Shown here: in pieces, positions 29,174 to 40,340 of the stretch | How positions within the stretch are numbered: position 1 is the stretch's first letter | How the letters are laid out: each line of letters begins with the position of its first letter | Notes under the pieces: generated by a model | Databases searched by the model: none | Seen by the model: the letters and a program-made list of their open reading frames with translations, nothing else | What the model was told of the DNA's origin: nothing | Assembly: GCA_022605955.1 (NCBI GenBank) | Contig: JAKCOZ010000001.1 | Location: 34,831,646-34,895,645 of the forward strand | Length of the DNA stretch: 64,000 nt | Direction: 5' to 3' | Source of the DNA: Rallus limicola | Lineage: Eukaryota > Chordata > Aves > Gruiformes > Rallidae | Program-made: the position numbers and the translations under genes

Positions 29174-29193
29174 TTTTTTTTTTTTTTTTTTTT
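29174..29193. repeat. Poly-T homopolymer (20 T)
   Basis: An uninterrupted run of 20 T. It supplies the phenylalanine and lysine runs in the two overlapping opposite-strand ORFs at 29016-29294, which is why I do not call those genes. Confidence 0.9.
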
Positions 29194-30905
29194 CAAATAG
29201 AGAGTACAAAAGGATCTCTTTTCTCCCTCTAATCAGAGGGAGCACTAACCCTTCTCCAGCTAGTGGGGATCTCAACAGCATGTATAACTTATAATATTGT
29301 ACCTGTGACTTTCTGACTCTAAATGTAATTTAAAGAGAACATTCAGCAAATTAAGAAGGACATACGTATTCAGAAATATAGTTCAAAGAGCACTACCTAC
29401 TGCATCAGCAATTTAGACACGAAAAATTGAGCAGTTTTGGACATAGTTAACATCAGCCCCAATATACCCAGAAGCAAGAAACCTAATCCACAGCTTGTAT
29501 GAACCACTACAGCTCCATTAATGTCAGTGATAAGAGGCCAATTTGCATGACCTGAGAGCCTGGCACAAATCTGTCAGAGTTTTTCAAGCTTTAGTTTTTG
29601 ACACACAACCAGCTCTCAGAAGAGATGAGTTGACTCAAACATGGTAGGCATCCATTAAGAGTATACAGATTTCAAAAATTAGTTCAAGTGCTAGGGTTCT
29701 AAAATCTGTGGATTAAAGATAATACGAAAGTACTTACAAAATATAATAACATCAAAATGAAACATTGTAAAAAGAAAAAAAGTTTTTTCTTTTTTAAACT
29801 AACAGCAATTTGTACATACACAACTTCCTAGTTCCTCGGCTACTCACAGAGAGAAATTTAAAAAGTAAGACCAAGGGAGACAAGGCACCACATTGATTTT
29901 AAGTCCAGCATTTAAACATTTCTCATATTCAAGAAGCCCTGCAGGCACCTCACTTCACTCAGTGCCTAGGATTATGTTGCTAAAGCTTACAGAATAAAAG
30001 AAACCTTAATACCAGAATACCCTAGGGCACTGTAGTCATGGCATACTCCTGGGTACCAAATCCCCTCTGTCAGAGAAACCATAAGCCACAGCCCACCCCA
30101 GCCCCCCACAGCCCCCAAGGCAGGGGGGGCATTCATAAAAGAGGAAAGCAGTATTAAACACTCCCTCTTTACCCATCCTTCTTCTATTTTTGAAAGGAGA
30201 ACTTTTCTTTAAAAAAATTGAAAGTTTAAGGCAGAATCTTAGGATCTTGAGAAGATACAGATGCTGTTTTACTATTTAGACTAGATGCCCAAATTCCCAG
30301 GAGTTAAAGGCTTATGCGATTACTGACCAATTTAAATCCTTGCCTACCTGCTGTGCCACAATTTCATATCTTGATGCTGGCCCTTCTTTACATACAGTGA
30401 ATATAAAAATCAGGTATTTAATTTCACTTGGCAAAGGGTATCTAAAGATTGTAATTTAAATGCACATTATAATGCTTCAATCATTTTCTGAATCTAAGTT
30501 AGGTCTTGTAAAGATCTGAATATAGACTTGAACATTCTGGAATATATTCTTTTTTTCACTGACATGCTCCCCTGGCCTTTTTTAAAAACTGTATCTGAAA
30601 TTTTCTATTGAAATGGAATTTAATCACAATGCACATTTATATGCCTTACACTGGTGACCGGATTATTAACCTAAAATATTAATCAGAAAGCAATGCCTCA
30701 CAGTTCTTCTGACATGACAGAGCCCCAGATTGAGCCTCCTATCTTAAGCAGGAAACTGGAAAATTGCTGAATCGCTTCCATGTCTCAAAAGTACTTCAAA
30801 AATCAAGGGCTCAAGGACAAGACAAAGCCTTCCCAAAGCCCCAGCCCTTCCCTGAAAGTGCTAAGCAACAAACATCCCAAAGATAACTACAAGCAGTATT
30901 GCACC

Positions 30906-31360
30906 GAATGATAGGATCGTAGAATCATTTTGGCTGGAAAAGACCTTTAAGATCAAATCCACCACTAAATCATGCCCCCAAGCACCATATCTGCACATCT
31001 CTTAAATACCTCCAGGGACAGTGACTCAACCTCTTACCTGGGCAACCTGTTTTAATAACTGACGACCCTTTCAGTGAAAAAGTTGTTCCTAATTTTCCTC
31101 TTGCCATATCACTTGTTACTTGGAAGAAGAGACCAATATCCACCTCTCTACAGCCTCCTTGGAGGTAGCTGTAGAGAGCGATAAGGCCTCCCCTCAGCCT
31201 CCTCTTCTCCAGAATACACCACCCCAGTTCCCTCAACTGCTCCTCATGAGACTTGCTTTTTAGACCCTTCACCAACTTTGTTACCTTTCTTTAGAGACAC
31301 TTCAGCACTTCAATGTCTTTCTTGTAGTATCTATGACCTGTGTCTTGAACCAATGCAGAT
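30906..31360 (-). mobile_element. CR1 LINE, 3' portion, minus strand
   Basis: The + strand begins with the CR1 tail relic GAATGATAGGATCGTAGAAT, then GGCTGGAAAAGACCTTTAAG (30933-30952), CTGGGCAACCTGTTTTAATA near 31039, and, after the ORF2 C-terminal region, CTTCTCCAGAATACACCACC near 31203 and CTTCAATGTCTTTCTTGTAG near 31307. Read on the minus strand, the 101-codon frame 30970-31275 carries relics of CR1 ORF2 (for example [18 protein letters not shown]). The frame is decayed and 5'-truncated, so this is a dead copy and not a gene. Confidence 0.92.
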
Positions 31361-33743
31361 AAATTAGAAGAATATTGGTTCTTGGATCAGATTAACAGCT
31401 GGATTTTGGACAGAAATAATGTGTGTCTGTGGGTGGGTTCTATATAATATTGAAAGGCTAGAATAAGGCTTATAGCTTGGGAAGTGATGTGCATAACTGT
31501 TTATCATTAAACAACTGATAAATTAGTGCAACAAATTCCAGTATAACTGATTCATATGCAACTTTAACATGTCCTTCAATTGGCTTTACTTACATATTTA
31601 TCCTAGATGAACTCTCCACAACAACAACAACAAAAAAGGGCTTGTAGAAACATAGCTACTGATTCTACCTGACAGAATCAGAGGCATCCCAAGTGGTGGT
31701 GTACGCTATACTTCAACTAGGCAGCAAAATGAAGTTTAGAAATTACCCAGAGTTATTTGTTTTACAAACACATAGAAATCAGAGATCGTTATCAAAGGGA
31801 GCCAGCAGTTTAAAATTTCCTTAATTTCCTGTGGCAATAAAGTACATTACATTCTTAGTGCCTGCTTTAATCAACAGAATTTTTTCTAAAAATTTGATGT
31901 GCATAAATTGTTTTATATCCTGCTTACAAGGCGGCACAAATACAGTCAAAACCATAACTCCAAAACATACCGATTCACATTCTAATAAAGGTTTAGCTCT
32001 GACTTACTGAATTTTCTGTGATTTCCATATCATCAAACTCATAAGATAGTGAAGACAGTGCATTTATAAAAGGACTAATGTGCTGATTCTATCTGAAATC
32101 TTTTATCCTCAAACATTTCAGGATATGCAGTAAGCCCTTTAAAAAAAATCAGCCTTCATTATCACTCCTTACTGGCAAGCAAAGCAGCAGCAGAAGATTA
32201 AAGATATCATCATACCAAGAGCAATAGTAAACAAGTATCACCTCCTGAGAAGTTCTCTTTCGTCCAAGGTCCTGTTTCTTTCCTTCTTCATTATGTGTAA
32301 GAAGATCTCAGTAATGAGCAAGCACTGGCTGCAAAATTAGCCTGACTGAATATCTGAAATTTTCTTTTATGAAAATAATAGCTGCTTAGATTGTTAGAAG
32401 CATAGATGAAAAACAGTTTACTGTTTCATTGTATTCATTGTCACTTCTTATTCACTAATTCAGCTAATATGAATTTAAAACATAAGATTTGTGTCATGTG
32501 AAGTGTCTGAACAAAAACTCAGAACTCCCACAATCAGAATATTCCCTAAATACATGGAGAAGATACTGAAAATGTCCTTGAACTGGTACACATAACATGG
32601 TATATTCTTTAGTAGTTTACATTTTAATGTTATCAGTAAGTAAAAATATTTAGCGAGTCTGTTTACATGCGACATTACCATATACCTATAAATCCATAAC
32701 CCTGCTTTTAAAAAAATTAATATAAACTTCATTCACAATAGAGATTTTTATACTATAGTTACTCTGGCTTCATGGATGTTTTGTAAACAACAGTTTCTAA
32801 ACCACACAGGGATTTACCTCAACTGACTTGAAGCATCTGAAGTCAACACATAGTTTACGCTAGAGATCTAAATCCCCTCTTCAGTCAGCAAAGGAAAAGA
32901 GATATACCTTTGAAATTATTCATGCAGCTTTACTTAGCAATCTTACAGGTGGTGATTTAACCCCTGAAGGTGTTGTTTCCCTCCTGTTAAGTATTGCAGG
33001 AGCCTAGATAACTACTTCTAGATGCCTAGATGGATCCCATCTTTAATGATCAGATTGTCATTGCCTCTAATACATCAGCTAAGAAAAACTTCTAATTATT
33101 TGAATACTGATTGCCACTGGCTCTGCAAAGGCTCAGCAAATAAGATAACACAGAATGATTTATCTTGTGCTCATATAATGCCTGGAAACAGAAATTATTG
33201 CAAGAAATATGCTTATGTCTTTTGTTTCTTTCAGACCCTACTTTCAAGATCTTTGATACATACAGTCTCTTCTTCAGTATGCCATCATGCAAACATTAAT
33301 ATATAAATTCTCTTCTACAAAGGACTGAGTGCCTGCCATCAGAGATTGGAATTGCTGCCTTACATTTGAGTAGAGATACTGTGATAGGAGAAGCAAAGTA
33401 TTTGGGGCAAAGAGTTTTACAGACAGAACATGAGTCAGCACTGTATTGTTAGTTTTAAAAATAAACGTGTTAGAAACCTTAACAGGGATAATTTGGGACA
33501 TAATGGAGGAACAAGGAGACTGTGGGATCTAACTGCTTATATATTTGACAGATATAAATAAAAGGGTAAACCATGTGAAACATCAAGGAAGACAGTGACA
33601 ATGAAAGACAGAAGGGAAGAAAGCTCTCCAGAATGTACTACATTGCAACATTGTCATTAGACATTGTGTCATGATTGTGAGAAGGAAGGTACCATCCATG
33701 CCTAAACTCAGGAAAGCAGTATATTACTAGCAAAAATAATTTA
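31360..33743. other. AT-rich non-coding stretch, no gene seen
   Basis: No recognisable exon, CR1 or LTR. A small CAA repeat lies near 31618-31632. The ORFs at 32475-32732 and 33022-33306 (85 and 94 codons) lack any recognisable feature. Confidence 0.5.
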
Positions 33744-33877
33744 GGCCAAGTCCAGGCTGGGTGAGGCTTTGAACAACCTGGTCTAGTGTAAAATGTCCCT
33801 GCTAATCGCAGGTGGGTAGAACCAGATGATCTTTAAGGTCCCTTTCCAACTCAAACCATTCTGTGATTCTGTAATGC
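33744..33877 (+). mobile_element. CR1 LINE 3' end, plus strand (short)
   Basis: AGGCCAAGTCCAGGCTGGGT leads into GAACAACCTGGTCTAGTG, then GATGATCTTTAAGGTCCCTT and CCAACTCAAACCATTCTGTG, ending GATTCTGTAATGC. That is the CR1 3' UTR in sense orientation, with the terminal TTCTGTGATTCTGT octamer-like repeats. Only about 130 bp of the 3' end is present, a typical severe 5' truncation. Confidence 0.92.
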
Positions 33878-33879
33878 AT

Positions 33880-34312
33880 GGAACAATTTTTCTACTGTAT
33901 TCAGTACTGTAATTACTTAGGTGAAATATTGTGTTCTATTTGGATGTTACAATTCCGAAAAAAATTGGACAAACTGCAGAGAATCCAGAAGTCCAGAGAA
34001 GAGCAGTAAGAACAATCAGAGGTCTATAAACACACAGGGAAAATATAGAGTTTGAGCTTGGTTAATATAAGAAGATGATTGAAGATAACGTCTTGAAGTC
34101 AAGACTTGAGGTTTTCAAATCATCACAAAGGTACTTTAAAGAATAGGGTAATAAACAGCTCTTAATTTCCATCCTGGATCAGATAAAAAGCAGTGGGCTG
34201 AAATAGCACCAGTGGACATTAAGACAAGAAACTAAGAAAAAAAATGCATTTGATATATTATGGTGGTGAGGTTTGAAACAGGATGCCTAGGAAGCTAAGG
34301 GGTTGTTAAAAC
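33880..34312 (+). mobile_element. Old diverged CR1 LINE fragment, plus strand
   Basis: Several degraded CR1 ORF2/3' landmarks occur in order on the + strand: GACAAACTGCAGAGAATCCA near 33970, an AAGAACAATCAGAGGTCTAT block near 34009, a TCTTGAAGTCAAGACTTGAG stretch near 34091, a GGGTAATAAACAGCTCTTAA block near 34146 and a CAGTGGACATTAAGACAAGA block near 34211. It is clearly more diverged than the adjacent 33744-33877 copy, so it is probably an older subfamily. Confidence 0.7.
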
Positions 34313-34372
34313 TGAATGTTTTTTAAGTAATTTAAAGCAGTAGTTTACAAAGCAGCATAAGCACTGGCAAGA

Positions 34373-34760
34373 TGCCCTAGTTCAGCCCCAGGTGGAAGCT
34401 GAGCACCCTGGGCTGCTCACTCCCCCCAGTCCTTGAAGGGACCAAGAGGAGAATGGGCAGACAAAGGCAAACTGCAGGCATGGGAAGGGCACTTTGCTGG
34501 GACAGCACAGGAAGGGGAAACAACAGCAAAGGGACTTGTGACAGAACACACAAATGGTGATAACACAAAGCACTCTGCACACCCAAAGCCTGACCAGATG
34601 CTCAGCCAGCACTCAGACCATCCTGTGGACCAGTCCTTCCCTGACCAACTTCTTTTAGAGAGCATGACCTCAGGTAATGTGGAAATACCCTTGGGGCAGC
34701 TGAGATCACCTGTGCTGGCTCCTTGTGATAATTAACCCAGTCTTAGTCAGAACCAGGACA
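34373..34760 (-). mobile_element. Partial LTR, same broad family as 3426-4020
   Basis: The left edge TGCCCTAGTTCAGCCCCAGG, followed by GAGCACCCTGGGCTGCTCAC and TCCCCCCAGTCCTTGAAGG, parallels the left side of the LTR at 3426 (TGGTTTAGCC...GAGCACCACACAGG). The right edge ends AACCAGGACA (34751-34760), the terminus expected for this family. The middle is shortened and diverged. Several overlapping ORFs on both strands (34377-34735) fall inside it and are by-products of its higher GC content. No clear target-site duplication was found. Confidence 0.6.
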
Positions 34761-34778
34761 CCAGGTCAGATCACTTTC

Positions 34779-35290
34779 AAAGAATCACAAAATGGTTTTG
34801 GGTTGGAAGGAACCATGGGCAGGGACACCCTCCAACAGACCAAGTTGCCCAAAGTCCCATCCAACCTGGCCTTGAACACCACCGGGAGGGAGTTTTTCTG
34901 GGCTTCTCTGGGCAACCTCTGCCAGTGCCTCAGCACCCTCACAGGGAAAAATTTCTTCCTAGTATCTAAGCTAAATAACTCCTCCTTCAGCTTAAAGCCA
35001 TTATCCCTTGTCCTATCACTACTTGCCCTTTTAAACATCCTATCACTACCTGGCCTTGTAAACCATCTCCAGATTTCTTCTGGTACCTTTCAGATACTCG
35101 AAAGCTGCTTCCCAGAGCCTTCTCTTCTACAGGTTGAACAATCCCAACTCTCTCGGCCTGTCTTCACAGGAGAGGTGCTCCAGCCCTTTGATCATCTTTG
35201 TGACTCTCCTCTGGACTCACTCCAACAGAAGTATGTCTTTCTTGTACTGAGGCCCCAGAGCTGGATGTCGTATTCCAGGTGGTGTGCCTC
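34779..35290 (-). mobile_element. CR1 LINE, 3' portion, minus strand
   Basis: The + strand begins AAAGAATCACAAAATGG, then GGGTTGGAAGGAACCATGGG, CCAACCTGGCCTTGAACACC, CTGGGCAACCTCTGCCAGTG and the CTCCTTCAGCTTAAAGCCAT block, ending with CTCTGGACTCACTCCAACAG and a GTATGTCTTTCTTGTACTGA block near 35230. The minus-strand frame 34766-35038 contains the relic ORF2 tail RVLRHWQRLPREAQ. The antisense 234-codon ORF 34725-35429 crosses this element and is not a gene. A 27-bp local duplication of CCTATCACTAC (35012 and 35039) interrupts it. Confidence 0.94.
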
Positions 35291-38200
35291 ATACACATCG
35301 CTGTGTTCTGTTTGGTTTGTTGTCCATTTTCCTCTGGCTGCTCTCAAATTTTATATCATCCCATCAGCTCACATCATCACCATAAGGCATCAGGCACCAC
35401 AGCTTCTAGAGACAAGCCCCTCCTGTTAGTGTCTTGGGTTTTTTTCATGTTTTATCTCTCATTCAAAAAAGAATTAGCATCTGTTATGCCTCAGCAGTGT
35501 AGAAGCCTCAACATATAAGGAGTCCTTTGGACTTGGTGAGGCACACCTCACAGGTTCATTAATGTTTAATTATATGTTCTCTCAATATCTCCAGCCACGT
35601 TTTGCTAAAAATCTATCAATGCATTCCCACTGATGGGATGACCTTTCTTTCCCAAGCCCCCTTGTGGCTGGAAGTTGAAGAAAACAGGTTTTCCTCAGAC
35701 ATGTATCAATATATTTGATTGATGACAGTTGATCTACTGAATTTTATATCCAAAACTTCCATACAAAATCTGAAAGCATCTGTAGTATGTCACACAAGCT
35801 TGCAGACCTCTTCAGGCCATCCTTATATAAAAGCCTGTTTAGATTTTCAAGCCTTTTAATAACTGCCAGAGCTTCCTATATTTCAGTTAATTAAATTAAT
35901 TCTTTCATATTAAGATCAGGAAGCCTTCACAGGCATTCTTTATCTTCATTATGTGCTTGTCTTCACTGATGCATATCCTTAATTGTGAAGCAACTGATTA
36001 TATGAAGCAAATACCTAACTTCAGAAACATCTAGGTAGCCATACTTACAGTTTTGTTTACTTTATCTTGAGATTATTTATTTGGGGAATTTGATTAGTCA
36101 ACCAGTGGCAGATGTAATTCATTCTGAGTAACACACAATGCTAGTAACAGATGCTCAGGTAAGAATAAGACTTCATGTTTTAGGAAGACATTCTTCTGGG
36201 TATTATAAGAAACAACATAAAATGTTTTAACAGTCAAAAAAATTAATCCTTCTTCAGAGAATATAGGCCTAGGGATGTGAACAATGGTTAGAATTAAGAC
36301 TGTCCTTTTTTCAGCAAGGAACAGAAGCTCTATGTGTGAGTTAAATCATAGAAGTATCCTCCTGGTTTTGGCTATGGTCTCAAATAAAGGGATACTAATC
36401 CATCATAAATATAAAAATATGTCTTTTCTGAATTACTGTGTGCTGTATCTTCACAACATCGACTACTTAGTGCAGATTGAGTTTTACATAATGCTACTTA
36501 TATGCTACACGTGGCTCAAATATGAAAGAAAATAAGGTTCCTGCTTCAAAGAATCATTACATAGGTTCTATCACCACATCTAATCTCTGGAGTGTACTGG
36601 GATGATTTTGAGTAACTGGTTCATTTTCTTGAAGACCCTTTGAAGTCGAGAAATGCTAACAGTTCATTGAGTAATCAGTCCTCAAATTCAAAACTTCCTG
36701 CAACCAGAATCACAAAGAGTTTCCTGTATCTTTATTTAAACAGTCTTACATTGTTCCCTTTCCATAATGATAAAATGATTCGCTTTTATCCCCTGCACCA
36801 GTGCAACTGTCTGCAAGGCTATCAGTTTGTTGTGTGTAAAGCGCTTACAGGTAGGTTAGCAAACAGAATCCAAGACCTCACGATGGGCAGCTACAGATTA
36901 GCTGCTAAACTACAAATTGAGGTTTAAAACACAAACAAAAATGTTCCTCTTTGTGGATGCAATTCAACTAGTGAATGGGAAAGGAGGGGGAAATGTCATC
37001 CCCCTGCTGAAGTCAAATCACAGAGCCCCACACTTTTTCATACAGACATTTCATCAGTGTGTTCAATCTAGTAGAAAACACAGATTTTTTTTCAAATTCT
37101 TATCTCAATTTGAAGTCAAGGAACACAGAGAGACAGATGTGATACAGTCAATACTAAAATAGATACACTAAAACACACAAATTTTATGTTTTCCATAACT
37201 AATAATTTATGGTATCTTTTATAAAAGAGGATAGACTCTGATTCACTTAGTAACAAACTACCAGCAATCTGTTCTTACTTGAAATCATTTTAGTTTTGTC
37301 TAAAAGATGAACATGTAACTGAAAAGGCATTCCCCTGCCTTCCACAGCCATTTTAGCCATGTTAGGCTAAAAATGCTCTGGACAGATTAAGCCTGTGCCT
37401 GCATTTGCACACTTAAGGAGAAAAGCTGAGGACCTTAACTTCAGGTATAGAACTGCTGTCTTGCCCTCTATCCTAGCCTGTTGTTTCTGTATGTAGGCAA
37501 CACAGCCAACTACCAAAGACTACCATGAAACAATGCTTCAAAGCACAGACATTCCTGCAGGTCCCATTCAATGTCCACCATGAGGGAGGGAGATGGTTTT
37601 GAGATCTGGCCGTGCTCCTGGATGTGCCTGCTGCTTCCTGGGGACATTAACAACCAAACTAATTTTGTCTTTCCAACAGTCTTACTCATCCTGGAGGACT
37701 AGTTCCACCACATTGCCAGAAATAAGTGGGGGGAGGAGGGGGGAGGGAGGGAGGGGTGAAGAAAAAAGATTCAGAGATTCAGTGTATTTTTTCATCCCAG
37801 AGAACCAAAGCTTCACGATGGATTAAATAGAAATGCATTACAGTTAAAAAATAGGATATTCTTAAATTGATAAGAATATATAATACATTACACATGTTTT
37901 GGGAAGGATGTGGAATATTTTTCTGTTATCTTGTGTTCCTCATCATCCCATTGATTTTATGGGTACCAACAATCAAAATATTGGCCTTGGATAAAATATC
38001 ACATCGATTGACCCAGTATGGAAGCATTTCACTTATATTAACAGCCAAGACATTTATCACTAGCCATAATGGCATCCTCTAAATTTTAATATTGTGGTTT
38101 TACGGGTACAGAGGTATAAAGAAGTTAAAGTAGGCACACACTATGAGACACACACGGCCATAGAGCTTTGTAAAAGAAGTGTTAATACTGATATGAACAG

Positions 38201-40120
38201 AAAATCAATGGGAATGCAGAGGATTGAAGGAGATAACAAAAAGGAATAACAAAAGAAGGCTATATGAGTGCATGCATTGGTGGAAACGACATTAATAGGC
38301 CTTAAAGACACTCCAGTCAACTTCATAGCACACAGCAATTAAAAAACAAAGATGAGGGTAAAGGGAGAGACAGTCTACTGCTGATTAAATCAAAGGTCTA
38401 CAGGGTCAAACCATTTTAAGAGGATGAAGGAAGATAAAGAATGGGCATGGAGTCACCCAGGTGAGGAGAGAAGAGTGTGTAGATCCTAAGGACTCAGAGA
38501 AGTGAGTTGTGATGGAGGCAAATTGCGGTCAGCTCCTGAAGGGCACAAAAGAGTACAAAAGGCAAATCCAGTACGCAGTCATCAACCTAAGAAGCAGCAG
38601 CATGCATGATGAGAACTCAGTAGTTATGGTCAGCATTAGTATAAATATGACTGTAGTACAGGTGTACCTAAACTAAAGCAAAAAAACATTAAAGAAAAAT
38701 CAAATAATATTTACGGTTTAAAATATTTTTTTCTCAACTACCAGTGAGAGTAGCTGATGACTCATGAATCCACGTTAACAATATAATCTTTATTTGTTTC
38801 CTGTCTCTTTATATTTGACCTTTTAAAACGACATGTAGTGTATACTCCTTTCAAAGAGGTATACAGATATCGTATGCTGGTGTACAGACTGCATACAAAT
38901 CATTTAACTTGAAGCCTTCCAGTTATATTTCAAAGTCCTGACTCCTATGTTACTGCACTGTGCTAATTAAAATTACTTTCAAAATCCTTATGATCACATC
39001 TTTGGCCAGCTCCCTTATTAATTTTTAAAACTATAATGCTAAGGTATGCTTACAGCAAGGTATTTTAAAAATTGTATTTAATCTAAAATTGGAATCTGAA
39101 ACTTGGCAGATGAGGGGGCTAGAAGAAGGGAAAAGTCAGTCATGAGGTTTTCTTCAGAGTTGATAGTACAGCTCCAAAGCAACCCATGCTCACAACATCT
39201 CCATTCAGTTTTTCCCTTGGACAAAGTTAGCTCCATTCTTCCTTGCAGAAACACTGAATTTCCAAGTGGTAACACCCCATTCACTCAATGAACTCTTGGC
39301 AGATCCAACTGTATTTCACATCCTGCTAGAGGATTCCATTCCAAGGTATATCAATGCTTTATAATGGCAGAGAATAGGCCGTGGATTAAAAAAACCCACC
39401 TACTTCTGTATTTTCTAACACAGCAAAGAGGAAAAGAATTAAGATACCAGGTGATACTTATCCTTGGCTTTTGCACTTCTTTACAAGTTTTGTAGATCCC
39501 TTTTCTCCTGGTTTACCATGCCATACAATTCTAGCAAAGATGAACCGTGCTTTGGCTCTTACTTTCAAGCAGCATTTTCAGTTTAAAAATTAGTCTTTCA
39601 AAAGATACTTTGTACTGTTACACCTGCCCTTCATAAAGCTGTTTGATTCCTATCTCCAGGAATGTCAGTGGCAGACTTTCAGCAGTGCATTTACTTTCAA
39701 ATCAGGAAGTGAACACAAGCCATTTCCTGACCCTTTTTCAATTGTGTTTCCTCTGACATGAATTACCCACCAGAAGGAGGGCACCCCATTGAACCAGTTG
39801 TCTTGCCATCTTCCAATAGAGAGAGAAACAAAATACTGAACAGCACCAACAAAATGCATTTTGGGTTGGGGTTTTTTTCTCAATACCTGATTAAAAATAG
39901 AAACTCAGTTCCACAGACAAGTTGTGCAAAGATGCACTACCTAAATACAAAATCAGTAAGAAATTTTCACATCTAGAACACAGCTGTTTCAGTGCATCAG
40001 TTATCCAGAGTGCTTAAAAGACACAAAAGGAAAACTTCATTTGCAACTAAACTGAGGAGGGGATGACTCTTCAAACAACTGATTTCCAAACACTAATTTT
40101 CTCTTAAATACTTTAAAGAA
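35290..40120. other. AT-rich non-coding stretch, no gene seen
   Basis: No recognisable exon or mobile element. A donor-like GCTCAG|GTAAGAAT occurs near 36158 without a convincing partner acceptor or open frame. The one outstanding element is the G-rich tract at 37727-37757. The short ORFs at 36284-37162 lie in separate frames and show no recognisable domain. Confidence 0.5.
37727..37757 (+). repeat. G-rich purine tract, G-quadruplex-prone
   Basis: The + strand holds successive G runs (six, six, three, three and four G) separated by single A or AGGA spacers within about 30 bases. That satisfies the usual four-runs-of-three rule for a potential G-quadruplex. It lies in AT-rich DNA away from any recognised gene. 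Confidence 0.85.
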
Positions 40121-40124
40121 TAAG

Positions 40125-40340
40125 AATGGCCATACTGAACCTGATCAAAGATCTTACCTATCTCAGTATCCCATCTCTGAAGGCAGTTAGAAAAAGAGCT
40201 GCTTTCACAAGCTTTTAAGACAGGGAAAGCCTCTATCATGCTTCCCTGCCCTTTAACCCCATAGTCTCCCAGCCACCAACTATTTTTATCTCAATGAATT
40301 TCAGAGCCAGGTGTTGTTTTCCTAAAATTCCATTCAATCT
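40125..40340 (-). repeat. Possible ancient amniote interspersed repeat
   Basis: The order GAATGGCCATACTGAACCTG, then ATCTCAGTATCCCATCTCTG, CTTCCCTGCCC, CTCCCAGCCACCAAC and CAGAGCCAGGTGTTGTTTTC resembles an old repeat family shared by reptiles and birds, whose copies read like GGCCATACTGGGTCAGACC...AGTATCCTGTCTC. I recall that pattern but cannot name the family with confidence. Strand is assigned by analogy with CR1-like tails and is uncertain. Confidence 0.45.

Larger units (their letters stand above)
25090..30905. other. AT-rich non-coding stretch, no gene seen
   Basis: No recognisable coding exon or mobile element. It contains a 22-bp perfect AT palindrome (26026-26047), a C/A-rich junction (about 26481-26498), a short AG dinucleotide run near 27315, runs of 20 A (28275-28294) and 20 T (29174-29193), and a C-rich patch with an inverted G-rich partner near 30085-30131. 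The short ORFs are in low-complexity sequence or look random. Confidence 0.5.

Noticed and set aside
34725..35429. A 234-codon plus-strand ORF
   Set aside because: It runs antisense through a minus-strand CR1 (34779-35290) whose landmarks are unmistakable; the reading is a by-product of the repeat.
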